Positions 54,717-64,000 of a DNA stretch of 64,000 nucleotides are shown piece by piece. Each line of letters begins with the position of its first letter. Position 1 is the stretch's first letter. The position numbers and the translations under genes are program-made. Below the pieces are notes generated by a model. That model ran no database searches. It saw nothing but the letters and a program-made list of their open reading frames with translations, and had not been told where the DNA came from. The DNA is taken from contig CM074144.1 of the NCBI GenBank assembly GCA_037178625.1, positions 1,240,001 through 1,304,000 on the forward strand. The letters are read 5' to 3'. This stretch comes from Skeletonema tropicum (Eukaryota; Bacillariophyta; Thalassiosirophyceae; Thalassiosirales; Thalassiosiraceae).

Positions 54717-57023
54717 TCAACATCTACTCCTTGGAGTCCACTCTTCATCGTCAGCTTCCTTGAAAGCAAATGCATGCTTGCGCTTCTTGGCAGCCTTCTT
54801 CTTGCGCTTGCCAGGTCCTCTCTACAGGAAAACAAATACATAATGAATAGTGAGGACATTGGCGATACTTATATTTGTCGAAATGGTAGAATGCATGAGT
54901 AATGAATGGCTTACCGCAAAGAGAGATGGCATCATGCTCCAACCATGAACTACCTCATACACGCGAGTGAGGCACGGGTTGGACCCCTTCGCCCGAACTG
55001 GTGCTTTCCAAACCTCTCTTCCATACTTGCCATAGCCCATTTCCTGTTGAACAAGCTCAATCAAACGAGGCATCAGCTCCAAAGGAATGTGCTCAAAGTC
55101 ACGAGGATTGAATTCGATAGTCTTCAATGTGAAAAGTGATGCGATGACTTTGTATCGAATCTTTTGTCCTTCATTTTCGAGCGCATTGATGTTTCTGAAC
55201 TCATTCTCATGTGTATCCCGGTTACCGTTGTTTCCTCTATTCAACGTCACGAGGCATGTATGGTTGGATGTAGCAATCGTCTGCAGACTTGTAGGATCGC
55301 AAAGAGCACTTGTGATGAGCTCCTTCCTCCCGCTCTTCATCGTGATTTTGTTGCCATTCATCTGGAGAGTCAGGAGCGTAGAGTTGTTCCGCAATGCATC
55401 CACAAAGAAAGGAACGGATCGGTCATTGAAATTGTTATTTTCGAGATCCAAGTGGGTAAGATTGGAATTGCGCTTCAGTGCGTTGCATAGACCTTCGGCG
55501 CTCCTACTTGACAGACCACATCCTTCCAAGCTGAGGATAGAAAGAGGAGGATTACGTTTCACATGCTTGGTAATGAGCTTGGTGGCATCCGTCAAGAGCT
55601 TGTTTTTTGATAGATCGATATGCAGGAGATTGTCATTCAACACCAAACTACGCTGAGTCTTGGTCGAAAGATTGATGCCAGTGGAAGCAAGGGAGATTGA
55701 TTCCAGCGTCTTGTTCTTCTCTACCGCCTTGTTGAACGAAGTGATACTCTCCTTATCAAATTTACTTCCTCCTAGATCGAGGACGGAGATGAATTTATGA
55801 CTGGAGAGAAATTTGGCAATAAGTGCCAAACTGTTGGTCCCAAATGCATTCCCATCAAGGTCGAGGCCGTTCAACTTCCTGCTCCCCTTGAGAAGTAGAG
55901 ATAGAATATCGTCACTCTTGTTCAATCCACACTCGCGTAGATCAACAAAGGAGAGCATTTTGTGCTTGGTCATAAAATTAACGGAAATCTTAAAGTACGT
56001 CATGGTTGGCCCTCCAGGGGCGAAATTATCTACAATTATCTAGAGCAATGTCACAAGTTACTACCCTTCGAGTGTAATTAAGCAAATAACCAACAGTTTT
56101 TCCATCACCCCGGAATTAGCAAAGAGGCAGTGATATGAAATTCCAAACCAAGTAATGGTCTTTTTTCCCAGATCGCACTCCGAGCTGCGACACCTCAAAC
56201 AGCCAGGATTTGGCACGGGGGAGACTCGAACCCAAGACCCCGAACCAGAAGAGAGGCGGTGATACCACTACACCACACCACCCCCCATTTTGTGCTTGGT
56301 CATAGCAGCTGACAGTACCTTTGCATCTGCGATAGTCCCAATTTCATTGCGTGAGAGGCCGAGTGAAATGAGACCGGGGACTTTTTTCAGTAATTGAGCA
56401 ACACTCTGAAAGTCGCTTGAGGTCAGATTACAGTTAATCAGATCAAGACGCATCAAACTGCTCTTCTCCAAGCTGGGTCTGGGTGCCATCTTATCAGCAA
56501 AGAATGGAGTAGGAGGTAAGACGATGTTCGATATTTCGAAATCTTCTAATTCATCCTTCTCTCCCACTACCCGAGCAAATTGGTCCCAATTGCCACGAAT
56601 CTCTTCGTGAAAGAGGCTTTGTTCAGCTCCATACCAACCGTCGGAACCGCCAGCAAGAACAATTTCGCATTCCTCTTGTCCCTTGAGGTGCAATAGAACT
56701 TGAAGATTTTGTAGAGTGCGAGCTTCATTTTCTATCTCCCAACCTCGTCTCCAATTATTAGGCGACGAAGCGCCTGCGCCGGCGCGAGCACTGTTCAGAA
56801 CACTGCGGAGGTAATCTTCTCGCTTCAGCGGCAAATCGCCCACCATGATCGGATCGTTTCGCTGATCCCATGATCTTTGCCTGCTCTGCCGGTAAATGTA
56901 ATCGGCGCTCACATAGTAGTTCATGGTGTAACGGTTAGCCGAGATGCTCTGAATGAGCTCTTCACTCCGGTGCAAAATAACGAAAGCGCAGGAATGAGAA
57001 TGAAAATAAAACGTGTGTGTCAT
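54717..57023 (-). pseudogene. LRR (ribonuclease-inhibitor type) protein gene split by a SINE
   Basis: The N-terminal frame (57023 or the second ATG at 56924, down to 56286) has a charged region and starts the LRRs (LIDLINCNLTSSDFQSVAQLL, ISLGLSRNEIG). The rest (55955-54915) continues with RNI-type repeats (LSFVDLRECGLNKSDD, LTHLDLENNNFNDRSV). An intron at 54822-54914 (GTAAG...CTGTAG) leads to a last exon (54717-54821) encoding a basic nuclear-localisation-like stretch KRKKKAAKKRK and an acidic end. Removing the insertion at 55975-56304 leaves the two parts exactly in frame, 627 codons in all. With the insertion, the upstream frame stops five codons in. An ATG inside the element at 56003 is in frame with the downstream part, so a shortened protein of 397 residues remains possible. 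Confidence 0.75.
55975..56285 (-). mobile_element. tRNA-derived SINE insertion (311 bp)
   Basis: Nineteen bases, CATTTTGTGCTTGGTCATA, occur at 55956-55974 and again at 56286-56304, directly flanking the insertion as a target duplication. On the minus strand the element begins with a tRNA-like head: an A box TGGTGTAGTGG (56265-56275) and, 32 bases on, a B box GGTTCGAGTCT (56222-56232). The D-arm can still pair, while the anticodon stem is degenerate. A tRNA-unrelated body of about 200 bases and a short AT-rich end follow. A tRNA-derived promoter plus a long target duplication identify it as a SINE mobilised by a LINE. Confidence 0.85.
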
Positions 57024-57392
57024 TTTTCTTTTTTTGTTTTTGGTGATCTCACTTCAAGAAAGAGGGGAACCTCGCCCCCCATGCCCGTTTTCTCTTATCA
57101 TCTGAGTAGAAATTGTCAACTTATATCTGTTTATTACATGATAATACCCAATTAGCGCTCTTAAGTTGCCGCTATTATTTTAGGGGGCACCAGCCGGAGC
57201 CAACTTGCCCCCCCCCCCCGGAGAGAGGAGGGCAGTCTACCATTTTTACCATAGCGTACGTACAATACCACCATAAATCAGTGTGTAGCATTGTGCCTCA
57301 ATAATAGGATAATTCTGATCGCAACCCTCCTATTATTATTCATAAAACGACACCGGATGGTATCAATTCTCCTCTGACCGACGACCGTCAAC
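57024..57392. other. Divergent upstream region of LRR gene and MYND-family gene
   Basis: No gene. Contains a C run of about 12 bases at 57209-57220, a possible sequencing or stability weak point. Confidence 0.45.
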
Positions 57393-57725
57393 ATGCCGTC
57401 GAAGAAGAAAAGGGCAAAAGGCAAGGCGCGGAAGGCGGCCAAAAGCAGGAGGAGTGATACGGCGGGGGATGAGGTGAAAAATAATGTTGAGTTGCAGATG
57501 CAGCGGCTGCAGATAAACGTTGATGGCAATGACGGCCAAGAAACTGAGGACGCCCTATTGGAGGAAGCCATCAACCTTGCTGCAGCTGAGAGGGAAGAGC
57601 TAGAAGCTGCCGCTAGAATTGAAGAGATGATTACAATTGAAGAGATCACCGCAATGAAGGCAACGTTTTCAGGCTGTGGGGTGCAAGTCAGAAGATCACG
57701 GAGGGGTGTAAGTCAGGTCACATGA
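57393..57725 (+). pseudogene. N-terminal part of an MYND-finger family protein
   Basis: The ATG opens a strongly basic start (MPSKKKRAKGKARKAAKSRR), then an acidic helix with LLEEAINLAAAEREELEAAA. I associate this arrangement with a family of diatom proteins ending in an MYND zinc finger. The frame stops after 110 residues (GCGVQVRRSRRG). Matching C-terminal sequence reappears in pieces at 58986-59544, so this is probably the start of one decayed gene. A stand-alone short protein cannot be excluded. Confidence 0.45.
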
Positions 57726-58985
57726 GGTCACGAAAAGTCCAAGTCAGAACTACGGAGGAATTGTACATTGGCGATGGTCTCTACGCAATATTTGTCGCCA
57801 AGAGCGTGATATGACAGATCACGGTACATCGTAAAAGCTGTCACAGGTGATGGTAGCAAAGACAATGATAGCACATAGGCAACTTGCTTTGTATCGGACG
57901 CTGCACTGCTATCCACTGCAAGTCAAAACGTATACATATTCATAACAGCATCCTGAATCTGTCTCTGAAGTGGTGTGGATGGATTCGCCGTCTGGAAGCG
58001 TGAGGAGCACGGAGCGCACATCATGTGATGAACGACATAATGATCGTCGCTCGACATCAATGAGAACATCCACGGCGAACGACGTTGCCGTCTCTACCAC
58101 CGAGAAAAGGCACAAGCAATGAAGCATATTCATTGTATTCATCAATGGATGCGTCGAGACTGTTGTGTCTTGTGCATCCAACACACTTGTTGGATGTTAC
58201 GGAAGCGGGCACATCTCATAGCAAAATGCATCCACACGCAACAAGCAGCATCTTCTATGAACACCAACACCAACAATATACGAGAATAGTATATTTATGC
58301 TATTTGGAGTCTTGGTGGCGACGGGGAAGGTTCAAGAGCGTACTATACCGATGCATAATATTTGAGCGACGAAAGCAATACACATACTATTCAACTCTTG
58401 ACGGGCAGCAGTGTACAACTCATTGAAGATTCAACAGCAAACAGAGTCTCCATTCGCGGCAATCGATTAGAGGATCATGCAAGCCAATTGCAGGCGATGC
58501 TGATAGAAATGTAACAAAGTTCAAGCCTTACTACAATAGTTTGAGTCCCTGTTGGATGCGAAATACTACGCAAACTCCTCTTTTATCGAATCTTGCTTTG
58601 GGTATTAAATCTAGTCGTAGACTCTAGTTGAATTACATGATACTTCAGTCACCTATTCGAGAAGAATGGTGACGATTCATTGCATTCTGTGATAGAATTG
58701 TTGCGGATGAGCTGCGACCACAAACTTTCCTCCTCTTTTTCTCTCCTCTTTCTCGCCCCCAACTCAGGCGAAGCCCACAGCCTGAGAAAAATGCCGCAAT
58801 GAATTGCAATCATGGAGCTCCATTGTCAGAAAAAAACCCACGTGTGTGGCATTCACTGAGGCGTTTTTTTGACGATACTCACGGAGAGCAGTAAAAGTAA
58901 ACATCGTGGCATTTGGCGAGCGCTTTCTAAACGCTGTTGAAGCCACGAAATTTAACTGGTTCGGAATATGGAATAATCCCGACAA
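57726..58985. other. Region between MYND-family remnants
   Basis: This interval would correspond to the middle of the decayed MYND-family gene, but I could not trace its protein sequence with confidence. The 113-codon frame at 58085-58426 has no recognisable features. Confidence 0.35.
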
Positions 58986-59544
58986 GTGTTGCAACTGGTT
59001 GTATCATATATTTTGGCCGATGGGACACAATTCATTCTCTCGAGGGGAATAACAAGGATGCTCGAACAGTTGCAACGTGTGCGAGCTTTTTGGAGCAATA
59101 CAGAGCTGTTGTGGTTTGCAAAACTCAACCCGGCATGGGGCATGGGACTGGAGCAAGATTGGCGAGTTTTCAAATTATGTTTGTGACCAGCACACCCTGG
59201 TTAGTTTCTTTCGGAAGCGCATCCCTTGCAAATGCTTGGATAGGAGATACAAAGAGGTTAAGAAGTCGGGCGCAAAGTTGGGCCTATGTTGCAATCCAAG
59301 CTGTCCTCTTCCCGGATGGAAAGGTTCGAACGCAGTAAGCTACCGTATTGTGCACAATGCTTTGAGCTTTGAGGAATGTTACTGTTCCAGTGAATGTCAG
59401 AAGGCTGCATGGCCATTGCACAAAGAACGCTGTATTGCTGTAGGTGAGGCTGCAGAAGACTGGAAATGTAGTTTCCGATTAGTAAGCGGAGATAAATCAT
59501 GGGATGCAGAAGAATTTTTGAGACAAACGAAGTACCATGGTTGA
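58986..59544 (+). pseudogene. C-terminal part of an MYND-finger family protein, multiply frameshifted
   Basis: Three frames in succession read the family sequence: VVSYILADGTQFILS, then NNKDARTVATCASFLEQYRAVVVCKTQ (from about 59049), then CDQHTLVSFFRKRIPCKCLD. The last continues to the finger CCNPSCPLPG ... CYCSSECQKAAWPLHKERC. The second Cys pair (YCAQC, about 59348-59362) falls in yet another frame, so one zinc site is lost even in the best frame. MYND fingers bind Zn through seven Cys and one His and mediate protein contacts. Confidence 0.7.
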
Positions 59545-59701
59545 ACTATCATCGATATATTATCATCAGTTCATAAAAATATTACTGTTGTCATTAGGGT
59601 TCATCGCACAGTACTCTCTTGCTTCTCTTGGCTGCTTGTCATAGAATAATACTCTATAGTTATATATAAAATTACATTCAACAGCTCCTACTTCAAACAG
59701 C

Positions 59702-61519
59702 TCAAGATTCCAACATGAAATGATTGTCATTCCAATAACTCATCACATCCAACACATACTCCGCAGCCCACCGTCCAAATCCCATCGATGGGATCATCGA
59801 AACAATTCTTGCAATGAATGATGTCACTGGACGAGTCACAACATCATACATGGGAGATCGAAGTAAGTACAACTTATGACGACTACGTCTCCATTCCAAT
59901 TCGACAAGTTTGGCTTCTTCTGCTGAGTAGGATTGATATTGTTGTTGAGGTGAAGCTAAAGAAGAAGAAATTTGAATTTGTTGTTGTTTTCCACCCCGTC
60001 GTCCTGCCCCCATGAAGGAAGAGCGTCTATGAATACCTCCTTGTCGACTACTATTATTCCTACCAGTATCACCTCCCTCACCACCACTACTAGTAGTAGT
60101 AGTCAATCTCAATAATCTATCCGATATCAAATCCATAAACAATGATACCCACCAAGCCTTCCAAATTGACCACGAATTGGTCACCCCTCCTCCTCCTCTT
60201 CTTTGTTGTTGTTGTTGTTGGAGTAAGATTAGTTTACGTTGCCATTCACTACATTCTGCACGACTCCAATACAAGGGACGTACAACGTGCAATATCTCAC
60301 CTATTGCGTAAACATAGGCGAGTTTCTTCCCCGAAGATGTGAAACGTTTGGATATCCATTCGATTAGATTGGTTGCTTTGGTGAATAATGGTATATTCTT
60401 TGACAGTACAGAATATACCAATCCTTGCTGAAGATGAAATGGTGATGATGATGATGATCCAATGGATGAAATAGACCGACGTCCAGTCCTCCTTCCAACA
60501 TATTGAACCACACTTGCTTCATCTTCGGCATCTTTTAATGGTACCAATTCTTCATATGGATCTAATTCTCCACCCCGTTGTAATACTGTTGGTAAGATTG
60601 AATTGTTGTTGTTCTCATCCTGACTTTGCTGTTGTTGGTGTTGTCTCCTTCGTTGTAACCTACCCCACCAACTAATTACCAATAAACACATCCTCCCCAT
60701 AAACCTCACCCGTTCCAATCGATAACTTGTCAGTGCTGCTCTATACCGTCTGTTATCCCACTCATTTTCCAATTGATAGTGGTGATGATTTGAGCTGTTG
60801 ATGATGGAACGTCGAGAGAAGGCTTCGACAGCGGGATAGATACAAGTTGTCGCTGTGAGAGTTGCTCGTATGATTGGTATTAGTGTGTCAATTTTTGATG
60901 CTATCCATTGATTCAGTGACAATTCATTGCTGCTGATGCTGTCGCTGTTGTTACTGCAGTGCAACCACTCCCCCCGCGTCCCCACAGTCAAACCCATCCC
61001 CTCACCAACACCCACCAATACCACATCATTGATCCATCGTATCACATTGAATGTGGCATAGTACATTTCCATCTTTAGTATCCCCCTCTCTTTATCATCG
61101 TGATGATTTGATTTGAAGAGATGACCGTAGAATATAAATCGTTCCATGATCATTTCGATGAGGGTGAGGAGGGAGGAGTGAGTTTGGAGAAGGGTTTTGT
61201 ACCGTGTTAGTACGGTTGGTGATGCTGCTGCTGATGATGTTTGATCATACTGTTGAAGCTTATGTAAACTTGTAGAATGGTGCTGTGCAAGTGATGACGA
61301 TGATGCTAGTGAGGTTGGAGAGGTCTCATTTGACGGGAGGAGGAATGGATCATCGTAATATAATGTTGTTGTTGTTGTGTCGTCGCTGCTGCTGCCGTTG
61401 AGGAGTTGAGATGGTGGTGGTGCAGATGCATCGTATTCGAGAGAAGATGTTAGTGGCGATGGCAAAGTGGAGTGCTCCTCACCATCATCGTCGCCTAGCT
61501 GAGAGGAGGATGTCTTCAT
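59702..61519 (-). CDS. PEX16: Peroxisomal membrane biogenesis protein PEX16, 605 aa
   Basis: The gene is one frame. After about 100 residues of Ser/Thr-rich low-complexity sequence come the PEX16 family features: YKTLLQTHSSLLTLIEMIMERFIFYG and ATFNVIRWINDVVL. Further on are AYVYAIGEILHVVRPLYWSRAE, WWVSLFMDLISDRL, and the diagnostic C-terminal WRRSRHKLYLLRSPMYDVVT. PEX16 is an integral membrane protein that recruits PEX3 and membrane proteins to peroxisomes. The protein is nearly twice the usual length (about 330 residues) because of Gln, Asn and Ser-rich inserts between conserved blocks. A fragment of the C-terminal coding region is found at 54290-54440. Confidence 0.88.
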   Translation of the reverse strand: MKTSSSQLGDDDGEEHSTLPSPLTSSLEYDASAPPPSQLLNGSSSDDTTTTTLYYDDPFLLPSNETSPTSLASSSSLAQHHSTSLHKLQQYDQTSSAAASPTVLTRYKTLLQTHSSLLTLIEMIMERFIFYGHLFKSNHHDDKERGILKMEMYYATFNVIRWINDVVLVGVGEGMGLTVGTRGEWLHCSNNSDSISSNELSLNQWIASKIDTLIPIIRATLTATTCIYPAVEAFSRRSIINSSNHHHYQLENEWDNRRYRAALTSYRLERVRFMGRMCLLVISWWGRLQRRRQHQQQQSQDENNNNSILPTVLQRGGELDPYEELVPLKDAEDEASVVQYVGRRTGRRSISSIGSSSSSPFHLQQGLVYSVLSKNIPLFTKATNLIEWISKRFTSSGKKLAYVYAIGEILHVVRPLYWSRAECSEWQRKLILLQQQQQQRRGGGGVTNSWSIWKAWWVSLFMDLISDRLLRLTTTTSSGGEGGDTGRNNSSRQGGIHRRSSFMGAGRRGGKQQQIQISSSLASPQQQYQSYSAEEAKLVELEWRRSRHKLYLLRSPMYDVVTRPVTSFIARIVSMIPSMGFGRWAAEYVLDVMSYWNDNHFMLES

Positions 61520-61822
61520 GATGTTGTTATTTTTGGCCTCGTGCTCGGCGGCCTCCCAGGCTGCATCGAGGCGGAGCTGTGTAGATTCGGCCGCCGTGGT
61601 TTGCTTTTTGCTTGAGTTTGAGGAGGATTTTCATTTTTGGAAATGAAAGGCGTACGAATCCACTGTAGGAATTAGTAGTGGAAATGGCGCGATGTATCTT
61701 CTTTCTTCCACAAAAGAACCTCCCTCATCTCTATGCTACATGCACAACATCATATCATATCACTTAGGAAATTAGGTAAATGTTGCATTATCGCTACCTA
61801 GACATCATTGAACCAACAATTG
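61520..61822. promoter_or_regulatory. Divergent promoter region, PEX16 and leader-bearing gene
   Basis: The two genes start about 300 bases apart on opposite strands. No clear motif was identified. Confidence 0.4.
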
Positions 61823-62763
61823 ATGCTAAACAACATGTGCAACCAATCGTCCATTGCAAGCTTCCTCCTAGTCCTCTCCTCAACTGGGCTACACGGCGCT
61901 TCATCGTTCACCAGCAGTAATCGTGGTGGTGGATCATCCCATGGTCATCTGATATCAAAGCCACATCTTCCACATGATGTGCGTACGTCATCCTCCTCCA
62001 CTTCCATCCATGCAACAACTGCCACCACCTCCATCGTCAATTGGACACCACAAGATCTAACAAAAGACAATGTCGGCTTCCTCCCCATCCCACCAAATGA
62101 CTACATCAAACAATACCAGTCCAACCCTCTACAACTCTGGCCTGTCGAATTTTTCGTCATTGTCTATCGGCACATCCCATCACCACACCCAAATACTGAA
62201 ACAACAACTTCAACTACCACTACTAAACCTACAACTACTCAAATACTCGTACGTAAATCAGCCAATGGCACATCCAAATATGGAGTAGGCACAGGAGTTC
62301 CAGTAACACGATGGATGCTTTCCTCTCAATCTCCACCACCGATGGGATATCAAAAGGCAGTACCGGAGATTACATTTGATGTGTGTAATTTTCCAGAGTT
62401 TGCAGCAACTGATGATAATAATGCGGATGAGAGGAGAAGAGAATCGTGGACGTATAGTAAGATTGACATTTGTGAGGATGCATTCCACTCTGATGATGAT
62501 GGCGGTGATGGGAACAACTTTGAGGATGTCGAATTGCAAGAATACGCAAGTAACATTCGTCAACAACTCCAGAATGAATTGTCACAACAGCTGCTGCTGC
62601 TGCAAACAACCAAATACGAAGAAGGAGAAGAAGAAGAAGAAGAATTGAGTGATGATTGGGATTTCAATGTATTATCGACAGTAAAGAGTATCCTTGATAA
62701 TGACAATAGTGTGGCTGCTATTCAAGGATCATTTCGAATGTCGGGTCTCTTCGGTTCCAAAGA

Positions 62764-62801
<38 letters not shown>

Positions 62802-63391
62802 ATGAAGATGAAGATGATGATGACTCTACCACCACGAAACAACGTCACGTCAACTTCAACAAGGCACCATCCCCGCACACCATTGCCAAATCCACCAAAA
62901 TTTACACCATGTTCCCCCAAATGCCCCATCCACTACCACCACCAACCACCACACCTCACGAACTCCAACAAGAAATTACAACTCGTTCTCAACGTATGCA
63001 AGAGAGTGGACGGGATCCACATAAAGATAAATATGGAAGGGTATATACTCATATATCGACTTCAAATGTGAGTAATACAATTCATGGAGTGTACATGACA
63101 TTTGATGCAAGTGAACTTTTACCTCCTGGTGGTGAGGATGAGGAGGATGATGTGCCTCCTCCTCCTCCTCCGGCGTATGATTTGTTTGGAATCAAGCCAA
63201 TTGAACGAGAGTGGGTTTCATTGGAGGAATTAAAGGTGATGGAGGAAGTGTTGGTGGATGATGATGATGATAATGATCAACAAAAACGAAGTGTTATTGG
63301 GGAATGTGATACCAAGAGTCAATTTATTTCGGGATTCATTGTGAGGCAGTTGATTCGAGATGGTGTTATTGGAGTCAACAACTTGGAGTGA
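61823..63391 (+). CDS. Unrecognised protein with plastid-type leader (522 aa)
   Basis: The frame is open a few codons upstream, but the first ATG is at 61823 (MLNNMCNQSS). The leader has a hydrophobic core (IASFLLVLSSTGLHG) ending ASS-FTSS, with Phe after the predicted cleavage site as in diatom plastid import signals, and a Ser/Thr-rich basic stretch follows. The folded parts, judged by lack of repeats, include DLTKDNVGFLPIPPNDYIKQ, WPVEFFVIVYRH and ILVRKSANGTSKYGVGTGVP. They also include VNFNKAPSPHTIAKSTKIYT and a C-terminal FISGFIVRQLIRDGVIG. Acidic and Thr-rich tracts (including a run of twelve Thr) separate them. No catalytic motif was recognised. Plastid location is inference. Confidence 0.65.
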
Positions 63392-63397
63392 TTCTGC

Positions 63398-63428
63398 TTC
63401 TCTCTGTCTCTCTAGAGAGAGAGAGATG
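63398..63428. terminator. CT/GA hairpin after leader-bearing gene
   Basis: A TCTCTCTGTCTCTCTAG run is followed at once by AGAGAGAGAGAGA, able to form a stem. The position just past the stop codon suggests a role in the 3' UTR or mRNA end, but similar CT/GA hairpins occur elsewhere in the window (34005-34020, 54068-54103). Confidence 0.35.
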
Positions 63429-63595
63429 GAGCCCCCGCCTATCCTATGATGTGTCTATGGAGAGAGAGAGCATTTTTTGTCGATAGGGCGAATTTAAATT
63501 TTGTCAACAACCAATACGAAAATCGACCATCGTCATTCTTGCGTATCGAAATCGAACGTAACGATAGCATTGCTACAGTCTAATCTCCCTACACA

Positions 63596-64000
63596 ATGAA
63601 TTCGCCTGAGAGCTACAAGCGCCGTAAAACTATGCCCGCCTCCACCTCGGCAGCCAATAATATCAACGACTTATCGGCAGATCTTTGCTGCATCATTGCT
63701 GATTTTCTACCAAAGACATCCAGGGCACTCTTGGCTGTTGCGTTAACTGCACCTTCGGCATCGTTCCGAGAGAGTGAGTGGAAAGGACAGCCGAATGCTC
63801 TGAGCCAGGCAATCATCTCGCGTACCAAAGGAGATATGCCTGTTGAATCTACTCTGTTGGATGAATTGTGTGAGGAAGCTCGTGCTGAGGCGGAGGCGAA
63901 AGGCAAACACCGTGCGGAAAAATTGTGGACAGATCCGAAAGAGCGTGAGCAACGCTTTAGGCAGCGTTTATCGGATCAGATGAAAGAGTACTATTGCAAG
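63596..64000 (+). CDS. F-box-like protein, 5' part (runs off the window)
   Basis: The ATG at 63596 opens a frame that remains open to the window edge (135 codons). After a short basic start (MNSPESYKRRKTMPAS) comes an F-box-like helix set: INDLSADLCCIIADFLPKTS followed by RALLAVALTAPSASFRESEW. F-box proteins link substrates to SCF ubiquitin ligases. A charged helical stretch (ELCEEARAEAEAKGKHRAEK) follows. The assignment is tentative because only one helix pair is visible and the rest of the gene is missing. Confidence 0.55.
   Translation, partial: MNSPESYKRRKTMPASTSAANNINDLSADLCCIIADFLPKTSRALLAVALTAPSASFRESEWKGQPNALSQAIISRTKGDMPVESTLLDELCEEARAEAEAKGKHRAEKLWTDPKEREQRFRQRLSDQMKEYYCK

Noticed and set aside
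56221..56290. Functional tRNA gene
   Set aside because: A and B boxes are present but the anticodon stem and part of the acceptor stem do not pair; the flanking target duplication shows it is the head of a SINE.

Overview
The window looks like nuclear DNA of a eukaryotic alga, most likely a diatom. The inference rests on short GT-AG introns (85-106 nt), Asn/Ser/Thr/Gln-rich disordered tracts inside otherwise ordinary genes, secreted BspA-like (DUF285) repeat proteins, proteins with bipartite plastid-type leaders, and decayed copies of an MYND-finger family I associate with diatoms. I saw no rRNA, tRNA gene, CRISPR array or bacterial operon.

Layout. 0.5-1.5 kb: a frameshifted secreted beta-helix-like gene. 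2.9-6.7 kb: a complete DDE transposon with TA-flanked CAGCTGTT inverted ends and a 1109-aa transposase. 7.1-12.1 kb: an EXS-domain (XPR1/SYG1/ERD1-type) membrane protein and, convergent to it, homoserine O-acetyltransferase (MetX). 11.5-33.9 kb: a tandem segmental duplication of about 2.2 copies. The unit starts inside the MetX coding region and carries a BspA-like gene, a 5'-truncated LINE-like fragment with a 12-bp target duplication, and a broken small gene. Unit 2 also holds a 1.4-kb insertion with inverted ends, GC-clamped tandem repeats and MORN-gene debris. 34.1-38.4 kb: a 3.3-kb sequence followed head-to-tail by a copy lacking 2.4 kb of its interior. 40.2-44.3 kb: a small leader-bearing protein, an amino-acid transporter (AAAP), and, 80 bp upstream of its start codon, an internally deleted copy of the 2.9-6.7 kb transposon. 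45.5-50.4 kb: a methyltransferase and condensin subunit CAP-G. 50.9-53.4 kb: two tandem paralogues of an unrecognised repeat protein with duplicated upstream modules. 54.3-59.5 kb: a PEX16 fragment, an LRR gene split by a tRNA-derived SINE with a 19-bp target duplication, and MYND-family remnants. 59.7-64 kb: PEX16, an unrecognised leader-bearing protein, and the start of an F-box-like gene.

The housekeeping genes (EXS transporter, MetX, AAAP, methyltransferase, CAP-G, PEX16) share no pathway. What links the window is turnover by several mobile element types and local duplication, with gene fragments left at the breakpoints. The strongest observations are the autonomous/deleted transposon pair, the SINE inside the LRR gene, and the tandem duplication that carries a dated LINE insertion.
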